Origin: Yonghaparkia sp. Root332
GTDB taxonomy: Bacteria; Actinomycetota; Actinomycetes; Actinomycetales; Microbacteriaceae
Length of the DNA: 64,000 nt
Direction: 5' to 3'
Assembly (NCBI RefSeq): GCF_001425665.1
Contig: NZ_LMCX01000002.1
Coordinates: forward strand, 744,001-808,000
Shown: one piece after another, positions 51,520 through 61,609 of the stretch
How the letters are laid out: every line of letters begins with the position of its first letter
How positions within the stretch are numbered: the stretch's first letter is position 1
The notes under the pieces: model-generated
Told to the model about the DNA's origin: nothing
Seen by the model: only the letters and a program-made list of their open reading frames with translations
The model's database searches: none
Translations under genes and position numbers: made by a program

Positions 51520-52707
51520 ATGCGCGTCGACGTCATCTCCCGTGAGTATCCGCCCGAGGTCTACGGAGGGGCGGGAGTCCACGTCGCGGAGCTCGTGCGC
51601 GCGCTGCGCCACGATGCGCTGGATGTCCGCGTGCGCTGCTTCGGCGCCCCGCGCAACGAGGCCGACACGCACGCCTACCTCGTCCCCGGCGCCCTCTCCT
51701 CGGCGAATCCGGCCCTCGCGACGCTCGGCGTCGACCTCGCGATCGCCGACGACGTCGACGGCGCCGACATCGTGCACTCGCACACCTGGTACGCCAACGC
51801 CGCCGGTCAGCTCGCGCAGATGCTGCACGGGATCCCGCACGTCGTCACCGCCCACAGTCTCGAGCCGCTGCGGCCGTGGAAGGCCGAGCAGCTCGGCGGC
51901 GGCTACCGGATCTCCAGCTGGATCGAGCGCGAGGCGTTCGAGACGGCGGATGCCGTCATCGCCGTGAGCGACGGCATGCGCCGCGACATCCTGCGCTCCT
52001 ACCCGAAGCTCGACGAGCAGAAGGTCGGCGTGATCCACAACGGCATCGACCTCGACGGATGGCAGCGGACGATCGACCACGAGTTCGTCCGCACGCTCGG
52101 CATCGACCCCGACCGCCCGACGATCGTCTTCGTCGGCCGCATCACCCGCCAGAAGGGTCTTCCGTATCTGCTCGAGGCCGTGCGGTCGCTGCCGAAGGAC
52201 GTCCAGCTCGTGCTGTGCGCCGGCGCGCCCGACACGCCCGAGATCCTGCGCGAGGTGCAGAACGGCGTCGCCGCGCTCCAGGCGGAGCGCACGGGCGTCG
52301 TCTGGATCGAGCGGATGCTCTCGCAGCGCGAGCTCGCGGCCGTCCTGTCCCACGCCACGACGTTCGTGTGCCCGAGCGTCTACGAGCCGCTCGGCATCGT
52401 CAACCTCGAGGCCATGGCCTGCGGCGTCGCCGTCGTCGGCACCGCCACCGGAGGGATCCCCGAGGTCGTCGCCGACGGCGAGACCGGCCGGCTTGTCCCG
52501 ATCGAGCAGGTGCAGGACGGCACCGGGATCCCCGTCGACCCCGCGAGGTTCGTCGCCGATCTCGCGGCTGTGCTCGGCGAGGTCGTGAGCGACCCCGAGC
52601 GCGCCGCGGCCATGGGCCGAGCGGGCCGTGCGCGCGCGGAGGAGCACTTCGCGTGGGGAGCGATCGCGGAACGGACACGCGCGCTCTACGCGAGCCTGCT
52701 CGTCTAG
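51520..52707 (+). CDS. glgA: GT4 glycogen synthase or maltose-1-phosphate synthase (GlgA/GlgM)
   Basis: GT-B fold family 4 glycosyltransferase of the corynebacterial glycogen-synthase type, 395 aa. N-terminal [16 protein letters not shown], mid [18 protein letters not shown], and the nucleotide-sugar site [18 protein letters not shown] (E-x7-E). In Mycobacterium the divergent partner of glgC is GlgM, which makes maltose-1-phosphate from ADP-glucose; the same gene layout here makes that role possible. No glgE or glgB is in the window to decide. The stop TAG starts the -10 box of the next gene. Confidence 0.93.
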   Translation: MRVDVISREYPPEVYGGAGVHVAELVRALRHDALDVRVRCFGAPRNEADTHAYLVPGALSSANPALATLGVDLAIADDVDGADIVHSHTWYANAAGQLAQMLHGIPHVVTAHSLEPLRPWKAEQLGGGYRISSWIEREAFETADAVIAVSDGMRRDILRSYPKLDEQKVGVIHNGIDLDGWQRTIDHEFVRTLGIDPDRPTIVFVGRITRQKGLPYLLEAVRSLPKDVQLVLCAGAPDTPEILREVQNGVAALQAERTGVVWIERMLSQRELAAVLSHATTFVCPSVYEPLGIVNLEAMACGVAVVGTATGGIPEVVADGETGRLVPIEQVQDGTGIPVDPARFVADLAAVLGEVVSDPERAAAMGRAGRARAEEHFAWGAIAERTRALYASLLV

Positions 52708-52710
52708 GCT
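52705..52710 (+). promoter_or_regulatory. -10 box TAGGCT overlapping the glgA stop
   Basis: The glgA stop TAG is the first half of TAGGCT, nine bases before the ATG at 52720. Confidence 0.5.
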
Positions 52711-52719
52711 GGACGCATC

Positions 52720-53502
52720 ATGGCCAGCGTTCTCGAGTTCGACGATGTCTCCCTCAGCCGCGATGGCGCCGCCATCCTCGACGGCATCCGCTGGAACGTG
52801 GAGGACGCCGATCGCTGGGTCGTCCTCGGCCCCAACGGCGCGGGCAAGACGACGCTCCTGCAGCTCGCCGCCGCGAACCTGCACCCCACGAGCGGGCGCG
52901 TCACCGTGCTCGAGGAGGAGATCGGGCACTCCGACCTCGCCTCGCTGCGGCCGCGCATCGGCTTCGCTTCGACGGCGATGGCGCGCCGCGTGCCCGCCGA
53001 TGAGCGAGTGCTCGACGTCGTCATGACTGCGGCGCACTCGGTCACGGGTCGGTGGAACGAGGAGTACGAGGACGTCGACGAGCGCCGCGCCCGCCGCGTG
53101 CTGCGCGAGTGGCACCTCGAGCGCTTCGCCGACCGCCGCTTCGGCAGCCTGAGCGACGGCGAGCAGAAGCGCGTGCAGATCGCGCGCTCGATCATGACCG
53201 ACCCCGAGCTGCTGCTGCTCGACGAGCCCGCCGCGAGCCTCGACCTCGGCGCCCGGGAGGAGCTCGTGCTCCTGCTCGGCAGCTTCGCGAGCTCGCCCGA
53301 CTCGCCCGCGATGGTCATGGTCACCCACCACGTCGAGGAGATCCCGGCCGGCTTCACGCACGCGCTGCTGCTGGCCGAGGGTCGCATCTCGGCCGCGGGG
53401 CCGATCGACGAGATCATCACGGCCGAGCACCTGACGGAAGCCTTCGGGATCCCGCTCCAGGTCAGCCGCGAGGGCGACCGCTTCGCCGCTCGGGGCGCCT
53501 GA
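52720..53502 (+). CDS. Orphan ABC transporter ATP-binding protein
   Basis: Single ABC ATPase domain, 260 aa. Walker A GPNGAGKTTL, signature GSLSDGEQKRVQIARS (with LSDGE rather than LSGGQ), Walker B LLLLDEPAASLDL, switch His MVTHHVEEIP. No permease or binding protein is adjacent, so the partner is unlinked or absent. The LSDGE form resembles the YlmA/ModF-like group of stand-alone ATPases. Substrate unknown. Confidence 0.88.
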   Translation: MASVLEFDDVSLSRDGAAILDGIRWNVEDADRWVVLGPNGAGKTTLLQLAAANLHPTSGRVTVLEEEIGHSDLASLRPRIGFASTAMARRVPADERVLDVVMTAAHSVTGRWNEEYEDVDERRARRVLREWHLERFADRRFGSLSDGEQKRVQIARSIMTDPELLLLDEPAASLDLGAREELVLLLGSFASSPDSPAMVMVTHHVEEIPAGFTHALLLAEGRISAAGPIDEIITAEHLTEAFGIPLQVSREGDRFAARGA

Positions 53503-53531
53503 CCCGACCCGAGCACCGAGCCGCGCTCTGC

Positions 53532-53537
53532 TAGTCT
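53532..53537 (+). promoter_or_regulatory. rpmE -10 box TAGTCT
   Basis: TAGTCT lies about 94 bases before the rpmE ATG and would start a structured leader near 53544. Confidence 0.5.
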
Positions 53538-53543
53538 TGAGAG

Positions 53544-53630
53544 TCGGCCTCGAAGGTTCGCCCTTCGCCTGCCCATCAACCTGCCCGCAGCGGGGGCACC
53601 CCGCTGAACAGAGAATCCAAGGAACCGTTC
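53544..53630 (+). promoter_or_regulatory. Structured rpmE leader, candidate L31 autoregulatory RNA
   Basis: Two hairpins precede rpmE: CGAAGG-N5-CCTTCG (53551-53567) and CAGCGGGG-GCA-CCCCGCTG (53588-53606, 8 bp). The second sits just before the AAGGAACC ribosome site. L31-leader motifs are known in actinobacteria; whether this one matches is not tested. Confidence 0.45.
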
Positions 53631-53882
53631 ATGAAGACTGACATCCACCCCGAGTACAAGGCGATCGTGTTCCGCGACCTCGCGTCGGGTGAGACCTTCC
53701 TCACGCGCTCGACCGTGTCGAGCGACAAGACGATCGAGCTCGACGGCGTGGAGTACCCCGTCATCGACGTCGAGATCTCGTCGGCCTCGCACCCGTTCTA
53801 CACGGGCAAGCAGCGCATCATGGACTCGGCCGGTCGCGTCGAGAAGTTCAACCAGCGTTTCAAGAACTTCGGCAACAGCTAA
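53631..53882 (+). CDS. rpmE2: 50S ribosomal protein L31, type B
   Basis: Ribosomal protein bL31, 83 aa, of the cysteine-free type B (no CxxC zinc motif). Family sequence is clear: [42 protein letters not shown]. The type-B form is independent of zinc; in bacteria with both forms it is usually zinc-repressed. The last codons (FKNFGNS) include a 16-base stretch repeated at 54231-54246 in another stop context, so the 3' end may have been exchanged by recombination. Good ribosome site AAGGAACC. Confidence 0.96.
   Translation: MKTDIHPEYKAIVFRDLASGETFLTRSTVSSDKTIELDGVEYPVIDVEISSASHPFYTGKQRIMDSAGRVEKFNQRFKNFGNS
53860..53875 (+). repeat. 16-bp direct repeat, copy 1 (inside rpmE end)
   Basis: TCAAGAACTTCGGCAA encodes FKNFGN near the rpmE C-terminus. 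An identical copy lies 371 bases downstream at 54231-54246. Confidence 0.8.
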
Positions 53883-53893
53883 CTGCTACCTCA

Positions 53894-53923
53894 CGAAAGC
53901 CCCGCCTGACCGCGGGGCTTTCG
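53894..53923 (+). terminator. rpmE terminator
   Basis: CGAAAGCCCCGC (53894-53905) pairs with GCGGGGCTTTCG (53912-53923) over a 6-base loop, just after the rpmE stop. Confidence 0.85.
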
Positions 53924-53947
53924 TCGTCTTACCGGGGAGGGACGACG

Positions 53948-54208
53948 TTGGACGAAGGGTCTCTGTTCTTCACGGTCGTGTGGATGATCGTCTCTCTTGG
54001 CTTCGTTGCCCTCGGGATCTATGGCCTGAAGCGGCCGGAGTCCCTCGTCGATCTCTTCCGTCGGACGGGGACGCCGATGTTCGGCCGACGTGTCTCCGAG
54101 CGCATGTACACCGCGAGTAATCTCCGATGGGCCCTCATTCCGTTCATTGTCATGGGACTCTCCTTCGTCACCATTGGAGCCGTCAGCATCGCGACGCGGC
54201 TCGGTTAG
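53948..54208 (+). CDS. Small two-TM membrane protein, unknown
   Basis: Unrecognised 86-aa protein with a TTG start preceded by GGGAGGGA. Two hydrophobic spans (VVWMIVSLGFVALGIYGL and LRWALIPFIVMGLSFVTIGAV) flank a basic loop (RRTGTPMFGRRVSERMY). My hand count gives about 60% GC, clearly below its neighbours, with more T-ending codons. It sits between two direct repeats and two terminators after rpmE, suggesting acquired DNA. No function is claimed; the coding call rests on the ribosome site, the span layout and the clean reading frame. Confidence 0.6.
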   Translation: MDEGSLFFTVVWMIVSLGFVALGIYGLKRPESLVDLFRRTGTPMFGRRVSERMYTASNLRWALIPFIVMGLSFVTIGAVSIATRLG

Positions 54209-54230
54209 CCCAGGTCGAACGCCTACATCC

Positions 54231-54246
54231 TCAAGAACTTCGGCAA
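54231..54246 (+). repeat. 16-bp direct repeat, copy 2 (rpmE-end remnant)
   Basis: Identical to 53860-53875 and in an equivalent frame (LKNFGK then TAA at 54248-54250). It looks like a displaced gene 3' end, followed by its own strong terminator. Confidence 0.7.
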
Positions 54247-54263
54247 GTAAGCCGCAGCAGCAT

Positions 54264-54301
54264 CGAGAAAGGGCCCCGTCCTCGGACGGGGCCCTTTCTC
54301 G
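54264..54301 (+). terminator. Second terminator downstream of rpmE
   Basis: CGAGAAAGGGCCCCGTC and its complement form a stem of about 17 bp (54264-54301) with a CTCG loop, following the second direct repeat. It may be the original rpmE terminator, and it also faces the convergent exonuclease gene. Confidence 0.85.
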
Positions 54302-54337
54302 TGCACGGTGCGGTTCGCGCCGTGCGCGATCGTGCGC

Positions 54338-55057
54338 TCAGGAGCGGACGGGCCAGCCGCGGTCGGCCGTGAAGCGGTGGTCGCGCTCGCGGCGCATGTA
54401 GTCCTCGAACGAGTCGCACTGCTGGTCGTGCCACGACACCTGCGCGCCGTGGAGCGCCGCGGGGTCCTCCGGCAGGGCGTCCTGGTGCTTCCGGGCGAGA
54501 GCCTGCGCGACCCTGCCCGCGGCGATCGCGTCGGCCGCCGCGTCGTGGGCGCCCGTGAGCACGACGCCGTAGTGCGCGGCCGCGGCCTCGAGCGTTCGCT
54601 TGCCGCGGCGATAGCGGTCGACGGCCTTGTCGATCACGAGCGGGTCGACGACGGGGGAGGGCGAGGCGAGCGGCTCCACGCCGTGGCGTCGGGCCTCGTG
54701 CTCGAGCAGGCTCAGATCGTAGGCCGCGTTGTAGACGACGAGCGGCAGGGGGCGGGCGAGGAGCGCGCGCAGGGCATCCACGATCTCGGCGACGACCTCG
54801 CGCGCGGGCCGGCCCTCCGCGCGGGCGCGCTCGGTCGTGATGCCGTGCACGGCCGTCGCGCCGGCCGGGATCTCCACGCCCGGGTCGGCGAGCCACGACC
54901 ACGACTCGACGGGCTCGCCGTCGCGGCCGATGACGCCGATGTGCGCGGTGACGATGCGCGAGGTCGTGACGTCGACGCCCGTGGTCTCGAGGTCGAAGAC
55001 CGCGAGGCGGTCGCTCCAGTGCCCAGTGGCCGGGACGCTCGGTTCAGTGGCGGTCAT
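54338..55057 (-). CDS. DEDDh 3'-5' exonuclease (DnaQ-like)
   Basis: Stand-alone exonuclease of the DnaQ/epsilon family, 239 aa. ExoI FDLETTGVD, ExoII YNAAYDLSLL, ExoIII AHDAAADAIA, giving the DEDDh residues. It could act in proofreading or RNA/DNA end trimming; the true DnaQ is not distinguished by eye. Starts nine bases after the treS stop, so probably cotranscribed. Confidence 0.9.
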   Translation of the reverse strand: MTATEPSVPATGHWSDRLAVFDLETTGVDVTTSRIVTAHIGVIGRDGEPVESWSWLADPGVEIPAGATAVHGITTERARAEGRPAREVVAEIVDALRALLARPLPLVVYNAAYDLSLLEHEARRHGVEPLASPSPVVDPLVIDKAVDRYRRGKRTLEAAAAHYGVVLTGAHDAAADAIAAGRVAQALARKHQDALPEDPAALHGAQVSWHDQQCDSFEDYMRRERDHRFTADRGWPVRS

Positions 55058-55066
55058 TCCGCGAGC

Positions 55067-56821
<1,755 letters not shown>

Positions 56822-56931
56822 GGGGCTCCTCGGCGAAGGGAGGCGGGAGAGGGCAGGTGGCGCATCGCGCGGGCGCGATCGCGTTCCACTGTAGACCGGG
56901 TGCCGCCGCGGCTCGCGCGGGCGCCCCGACC

Positions 56932-56937
56932 TAGACT
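56932..56937 (+). promoter_or_regulatory. -10 box TAGACT, leaderless hydrolase start
   Basis: TAGACT is seven bases before the ATG at 56945. Confidence 0.6.
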
Positions 56938-56944
56938 GTGCGGG

Positions 56945-57829
56945 ATGCCCGCGCCCTCTCCCTACGCCGCCGCGCTCAGCGCGATCCCTCGTCGCGATCG
57001 CGACCTGACGGTCGTCGGAGCGCGCACGCACGTCGCCGAGTACGGCCCGGCGGATGCCCCGCGCACACTCGTCGTCGTGCACGGGTTCCGCGGCGATCAC
57101 CACGGGCTCGAGCCCGTCATCGCGCACCTGCCCGACCTGCGCATCATCGCTCCGGATCTGCCGGGGTTCGGCGCGTCGGCCCCGCTGCCCGACCGCGAGC
57201 ACGACATCGCGGGCTACGCCGAATGGCTCGACGCGCTGCTCTCGGCCCTCGGCGTGCGCGGCACCGCGGTGCTGCTCGGCCACAGCTTCGGTTCGATCGT
57301 CGTGGCGGGGGCGCTCGCGGCGGGCGTGCCCGCGCCGCGAGCGGTGCTCATCAACCCGATCGGCCAGCCCGCTCTCGCGGGCCCCCGGGGCATCCTCACC
57401 CGCGGCGCGGTCGCCTTCTACCGTCTGGGCGCGCTGCTGCCCGAGCGGGCGGGTTTCGCCCTGCTGCGCAGTCGCGCGATCACGCGGATCATGAGCGTGT
57501 CGATGGCGAAGACCCGCGAGAAGAGCCTGCGGCGGTGGATCCACGAGGAGCACGACCGCTTCTTCTCGGGCTTCGCCGAGCGCGACAGCCTGCTCGAGGC
57601 ATTCCGGGCGTCGGTCTCGAACGACGTCTCCGACTTCGCCGCCGACATCCCGGTGCCGACGCTGCTCATCGCCGCGGAGCAGGACGACATCACGCCGCTC
57701 GAGGCGCAGCACCGGCTCGTGCGGCTCTTCCCCGACGCGCGGCTCGTCGTCGTGCCCGATGTCGGGCACCTCGTGCACTACGAGGCGCCGGCCGCCGCGG
57801 CGCGGGCGATCCGCGAGTTCCTGGCGTGA
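56945..57829 (+). CDS. Alpha/beta hydrolase
   Basis: Alpha/beta-fold hydrolase, 294 aa. Oxyanion segment VVVHGFRGDHHGLEP, nucleophile elbow LLGHSFGSIVV (Ser), acidic residue near AAEQDDITPLEAQ and His in VPDVGHLVHYEAP. Substrate unknown. The start is fixed by the leaderless promoter at 56932; the open frame extends upstream only by chance. A glycosyltransferase follows 25 bases later and may be cotranscribed. Confidence 0.9.
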   Translation: MPAPSPYAAALSAIPRRDRDLTVVGARTHVAEYGPADAPRTLVVVHGFRGDHHGLEPVIAHLPDLRIIAPDLPGFGASAPLPDREHDIAGYAEWLDALLSALGVRGTAVLLGHSFGSIVVAGALAAGVPAPRAVLINPIGQPALAGPRGILTRGAVAFYRLGALLPERAGFALLRSRAITRIMSVSMAKTREKSLRRWIHEEHDRFFSGFAERDSLLEAFRASVSNDVSDFAADIPVPTLLIAAEQDDITPLEAQHRLVRLFPDARLVVVPDVGHLVHYEAPAAAARAIREFLA

Positions 57830-57854
57830 GCGAGGCGGCTGCGGGGGTGGGCGC

Positions 57855-58940
57855 GTGAGGATCGCGATCGACTGCCGCTACGTGCGCATCGGCCGGCACG
57901 ACGGCATCAGCCGGTTCACGGCAAGCCTCGTGGAGCACCTGCTGCCCCTCCTCGGTGCCGGTGATGAGCTCGTCGCGCTCATCCACGACGACCGCCAGCT
58001 CGACATGCTGCCCGTGGGGCTCACGGTGCACCGCGTGAGCGCGCCGACGAGCGCGCGCGAACCGTGGGTCGCGAGCCAGGTCAACCGCATCCGCCCCGAC
58101 GTCGTCTTCAGCCCCATGCAGACGATGGGCACGATCGGCCGGCGCTACCCGCTCGCCCTCACGCTGCACGACCTCATCTACTACGCGCACCCGACCCCGC
58201 CGCGCGACCTGCCCGCGCCCGTGCGGGTGCTGTGGCGGCTCTACCACCTCGCCTGGTGGCCGCAGCGGCTCCTGCTGAATCGGGCGGATGCCGTGGTCAC
58301 GGTGAGCGAGACGACGCGCGGCCTCATCGAGACCCATCGCCTCACCTCGCGGCGCGTCGTCGTCGTGCCGAACGCGGCCGATCGGCCCGCTCAGCGAGAG
58401 CGCGCGCGGCCCGAGGGCGTCGAGCTCGTCTACATGGGCTCGTTCATGCCGTACAAGAACGTCGAGACGCTGTGCCGGGCTCTGCACGAGCTGCCCGGCG
58501 GGCGCCTGCACCTGCTCAGCCGGATCCGCCCGGAGGACCGCGCGCGCCTCGAGGGCCTCGCACCCGCCGGCGCGCTCGTGGTCTACGACGGAGTCACCGA
58601 CGAGGAGTACGCGTCGATCCTCGACGGCGCCACCGCGCTCGTGCACGCCTCGCGCGACGAGGGCTTCGGCATCCCGCTCGTGGAGGCGATGGGGCGCGGC
58701 ACGCCCGTCGTCGCCGCCGAGACAGCGATCTTCCGCGAGATCGGGGGCGAGGCGGCGCTCTACGCGGCTCCGGACGACGCGGCCGGGTTCGCGCAGCGGG
58801 TGCGCGAGCTGCTCGCCCCGGGGGAGTGGGAGGCGCGATCGCGGGCCGGGTACGCGCAGGCGGCGAGGTTCGACTGGGGGCGCAGCGCGGGCATCCTTCT
58901 GCAGCTGCTGCGCGAGCTCGCGGCGACGCCGCGGCGCTAG
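57855..58940 (+). CDS. Family 4 glycosyltransferase
   Basis: GT-B glycosyltransferase, 361 aa. N-terminal RIAIDCRYVRIGRHDGISRF, central VTVSETTRGLIETH, and the donor-site EGFGIPLVEAMGRG (E-x7-E). Resembles mannosyltransferases acting on lipids or exopolysaccharide, but the acceptor is not identifiable. GTG start 25 bases after the hydrolase. The 3' end overlaps the convergent membrane-anchored gene by four bases. Confidence 0.9.
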   Translation: MRIAIDCRYVRIGRHDGISRFTASLVEHLLPLLGAGDELVALIHDDRQLDMLPVGLTVHRVSAPTSAREPWVASQVNRIRPDVVFSPMQTMGTIGRRYPLALTLHDLIYYAHPTPPRDLPAPVRVLWRLYHLAWWPQRLLLNRADAVVTVSETTRGLIETHRLTSRRVVVVPNAADRPAQRERARPEGVELVYMGSFMPYKNVETLCRALHELPGGRLHLLSRIRPEDRARLEGLAPAGALVVYDGVTDEEYASILDGATALVHASRDEGFGIPLVEAMGRGTPVVAAETAIFREIGGEAALYAAPDDAAGFAQRVRELLAPGEWEARSRAGYAQAARFDWGRSAGILLQLLRELAATPRR

Positions 58941-59404
58941 AGCAGCCGCACCGCGTCGAGGACGAGGACCGTCTCGTCGTCGCCGATGCAGAAGCCGGCG
59001 ACGTTCGCCCAGTAGCCGTCGGGGCCCTCGATCGCGAGGAGGGCGTCGTAGGGCATCTCGACGCCCTCGGCCCCGACCGTCGCGCCGTCGGGGATGACCT
59101 CGCCGTCGGCGTCGACGACCGCGTCGCCGCCCGTCGTGAACCCGGGCGGCCAGATCACGAACCGCTCCCCGTCGGCCGTGTCTAGGCGGAAGCAGCCCTC
59201 GGATCCGACGACGAGCGCCGCTTCGAGATCGATCGGCTCACCCGTGTAGGTCTCGCCGGGCACCTGCGCCGGCAGACCGGGGCCGCCCTCGTTCGACCCG
59301 GGGGCCTCGGCCGGCGGAGCGGCGACGACGAGCAGCACGACGACCGCGATGATCGTCGAGAGGGCGACCGCGGTGATCGCGGTGAGCATCCGGCGGGAGG
59401 GCAT
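58937..59404 (-). CDS. Membrane-anchored hypothetical protein
   Basis: Unrecognised 155-aa protein. An N-terminal basic stretch (PSRRM) and one long span (LTAITAVALSTIIAVVVLLVV) act as signal anchor, followed by a Pro/Gly linker and an outside domain with two cysteines (GSEGCFRLDT and AGFCIGDD) that might form a disulfide. No conserved catalytic motif seen. It overlaps the end of the convergent glycosyltransferase gene. Confidence 0.75.
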   Translation of the reverse strand: MPSRRMLTAITAVALSTIIAVVVLLVVAAPPAEAPGSNEGGPGLPAQVPGETYTGEPIDLEAALVVGSEGCFRLDTADGERFVIWPPGFTTGGDAVVDADGEVIPDGATVGAEGVEMPYDALLAIEGPDGYWANVAGFCIGDDETVLVLDAVRLL

Positions 59405-59453
59405 GGCCGCACTGTACGCCCGCGGGGGCGCGTGACGGCGCAGACGAGCGGGC

Positions 59454-59930
59454 TCAGCCGGGCGTCGCGATGCGGGCGACGCGGCCGCTCGACCACGCGA
59501 TGAGGCGCTCAGGGTCGGCGGCGAAGACGCTCTGCGCGTCGCCCGCGGCCGACCACACCTCGTCGAAGCGCAGCAGGCTGTCGTCGACGAGCGTGCGCAC
59601 CGGGCTCGGATGCCCGATCGGGGGCACGCCGCCGATCGAGTAGCCCGTCGCGGCCTTGACGGTCTTCGCGTCGGCCTTCTCGACCGGCAGCCCGACCGCC
59701 TCGGCGAGCAGGTCGAGGTCGGCGCGGCGGTCGCCCGCGACGAGCGCGAGCAGCGGCGCGCGCTCGTCGCCGTCGAGCGCGACGAAGACGAGCGACTTGA
59801 CGATCGCCCCGACCTCGCAGCCGACGGCGGCCGCGGCCGCGGCGGCCGTGTGGGTCGAGTCGGGCATCCGCACCGGGCTCAGGCCCAGGTCGGAGGTCGC
59901 GGCGGCGAAGCGCTCGGCGCCCGACGCCAT
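59454..59930 (-). CDS. YbaK/EbsC family aminoacyl-tRNA deacylase-like protein
   Basis: Single-domain YbaK-type protein, 158 aa, related to the editing domain of prolyl-tRNA synthetase. Typical features: GAIVKSLVF (catalytic-type Lys), ATGYSIGGVPPIGHP, and DEVWSAAGDAQSVF. Likely hydrolyses mischarged tRNA. Its start overlaps the stop of the phosphatase by one base (TGATG), so the two are translationally coupled. Confidence 0.92.
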   Translation of the reverse strand: MASGAERFAAATSDLGLSPVRMPDSTHTAAAAAAAVGCEVGAIVKSLVFVALDGDERAPLLALVAGDRRADLDLLAEAVGLPVEKADAKTVKAATGYSIGGVPPIGHPSPVRTLVDDSLLRFDEVWSAAGDAQSVFAADPERLIAWSSGRVARIATPG

Positions 59931-60574
59931 CAGCGCTCGCCCCCTCGGTGCTCCTCGCGTCGCGCGAGGGCGTTCTGCTCCTCGAAGTCCTCCGCGAACG
60001 GGAAGATCGACTGCTCGTCGAGGGGGTCGTCGAAGCGCGACAGCGACAGGTCGCCGTCGGCGTGCAGGAACGAGTGCACCGAGCCGTTCGTGATCGGCTC
60101 GCGGTGGCGGCCCGGCGCGACCGATTCGAGAACGCTGCGGATCACGCCGCCGTGCGCCACGACGACGATCGACTCGCCCGGGTGCTCGGCGGCGAGGCGG
60201 TGCAGGGCGGCGACGACGCGCTCGGCGACGGCTTCACGGGTCTCGCGGCCGGGCACCTCCGCACCCTCGGGGTAGCGGGCGTCGAGCTCGGCGCCCGTGA
60301 GCCCCTCGGCGTCGCCGTAGTTGCGCTCCACGAAGGCGGCGTCGAGCTCGGGGCCGGGCATCCCGATCGCGTCGGCGATGATCGTCGCGGTCTCCGCGGC
60401 GCGGCCGAGCGGGGAGGCGACGATGCGCGACCACTGGCGGCCCCGCATCAGCTCGCCCGTCGCGGCGGCCTGTGCGCGGCCCGTGTCGTTCAGGGGGATG
60501 TCGGTCGAGCCCTGGATGCGGCGCTCGCGGTTCCAGTCGGTCTCGCCGTGGCGGACGAGGGCGAACGCGGTCAT
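59930..60574 (-). CDS. Histidine phosphatase family protein
   Basis: Phosphoglycerate-mutase-like phosphatase, 214 aa. Catalytic LVRHGETDWN at the N-terminus, SPLGRAAETATI, Glu in FVERNYGDAEG and second His in VVAHGGVI. Substrate not determined; relatives include broad phosphatases and cofactor phosphatases. The ATG follows GGAAAGG. Coupled to the YbaK gene. Confidence 0.92.
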   Translation of the reverse strand: MTAFALVRHGETDWNRERRIQGSTDIPLNDTGRAQAAATGELMRGRQWSRIVASPLGRAAETATIIADAIGMPGPELDAAFVERNYGDAEGLTGAELDARYPEGAEVPGRETREAVAERVVAALHRLAAEHPGESIVVVAHGGVIRSVLESVAPGRHREPITNGSVHSFLHADGDLSLSRFDDPLDEQSIFPFAEDFEEQNALARREEHRGGER

Positions 60575-60624
60575 GGGGGCCTTTCCGGTGGCGGGGCGGG
60601 CGGCGCCGGCCGGCGGCGGGAGCG

Positions 60625-61491
60625 CTAGTCGGCGATGAGCGCGTCGCGCAGAGCCGCGAGCGTCTCGGTCGTGCCCGCATCGATCTTAACGGCGGCGCGC
60701 GCGTCGGCCTTCGTCTCGCCCCGGTTGACGATGATCGTCGGGATGCGGCGCTTCGCCGCGAGGCCCACGAGGCGGACGCCGGAGTTCACGACGAGCGAGG
60801 AGCCGAGCACGAGCAGCGCGTCTGCCCGGGCGACGATGCCCCGGGCCTCCTCGAACTTCACGGGGGGCACGAACTCGCCGAAGAAGACGATGTCGGGCTT
60901 GAGCGTGCCGCCGCACACGGTGCACTCGGGGATGGCGAAGCGCGACACGTCGTCGACCTCGGCGTCGCCGTCGGGGTTCACGCGGTGCTCGGCGTCGACG
61001 TCGAGCCACGGGTTGAGGGCCGTGATGCGGTCGGCGATCGACTCGCGCGCGAAGGCCTGGCCGCAGTGCAGGCACACGACGCGGTCCATCGAGCCGTGAA
61101 GGTCGACGACGCGGCGGCTGCCGGCGCGCACGTGCAGTCCGTCGACGTTCTGCGTGACGACCCCGGCGATGCGGCCGTGGTCCTCCAGCTCCGCGAGCGT
61201 CCGATGGCCGGCGTTGGGCCGGGCGTCCGAGAAGCGGCGCCAGCCGAGATGGCTGCCGGCCCAGTAGCGCTTGCGGTAGGGCTCGTCGGCGAGGAACTGG
61301 CTGAACGTCATCGGCGTCCGAGCGGGGGCGCCCGCGCCGCGGTAGTCGGGAATGCCCGAGTCGGTGCTGATGCCGGCGCCGGTGAGGACGGCGATGCGTC
61401 CGCCGCGCAGGAGCCCGATCGCCTCGTCGAGGCTCGCCCGCGCGGCATCGCCGAGCGGCAGCGGCTGAGCCGGGGCCGACGAGTGCGCCAT
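60625..61491 (-). CDS. SIR2 family NAD-dependent protein deacetylase
   Basis: Sirtuin, 288 aa. NAD-binding TGAGISTDSGIPDYRG, QNVDGLH, catalytic His in DLHGSM, four zinc cysteines in CLHCG and CTVCGG, and VFFGEFVPP. It contains the usual small zinc module, so it is likely an active deacylase. GGGAGGCACC precedes the ATG. Divergent from the SPOUT methyltransferase. Confidence 0.95.
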   Translation of the reverse strand: MAHSSAPAQPLPLGDAARASLDEAIGLLRGGRIAVLTGAGISTDSGIPDYRGAGAPARTPMTFSQFLADEPYRKRYWAGSHLGWRRFSDARPNAGHRTLAELEDHGRIAGVVTQNVDGLHVRAGSRRVVDLHGSMDRVVCLHCGQAFARESIADRITALNPWLDVDAEHRVNPDGDAEVDDVSRFAIPECTVCGGTLKPDIVFFGEFVPPVKFEEARGIVARADALLVLGSSLVVNSGVRLVGLAAKRRIPTIIVNRGETKADARAAVKIDAGTTETLAALRDALIAD

Positions 61492-61609
61492 GGTGCCTCC
61501 CTGCGGGGTCTCTCGCAGAGTAAACGCGCCGGGTTTCGGATATGTTTCCGGAGGCTGTGCGACCGGGGAGCGCCCTCGGCGAACGCGTGAACGGAAGGCG
61601 GAGGTCTCG

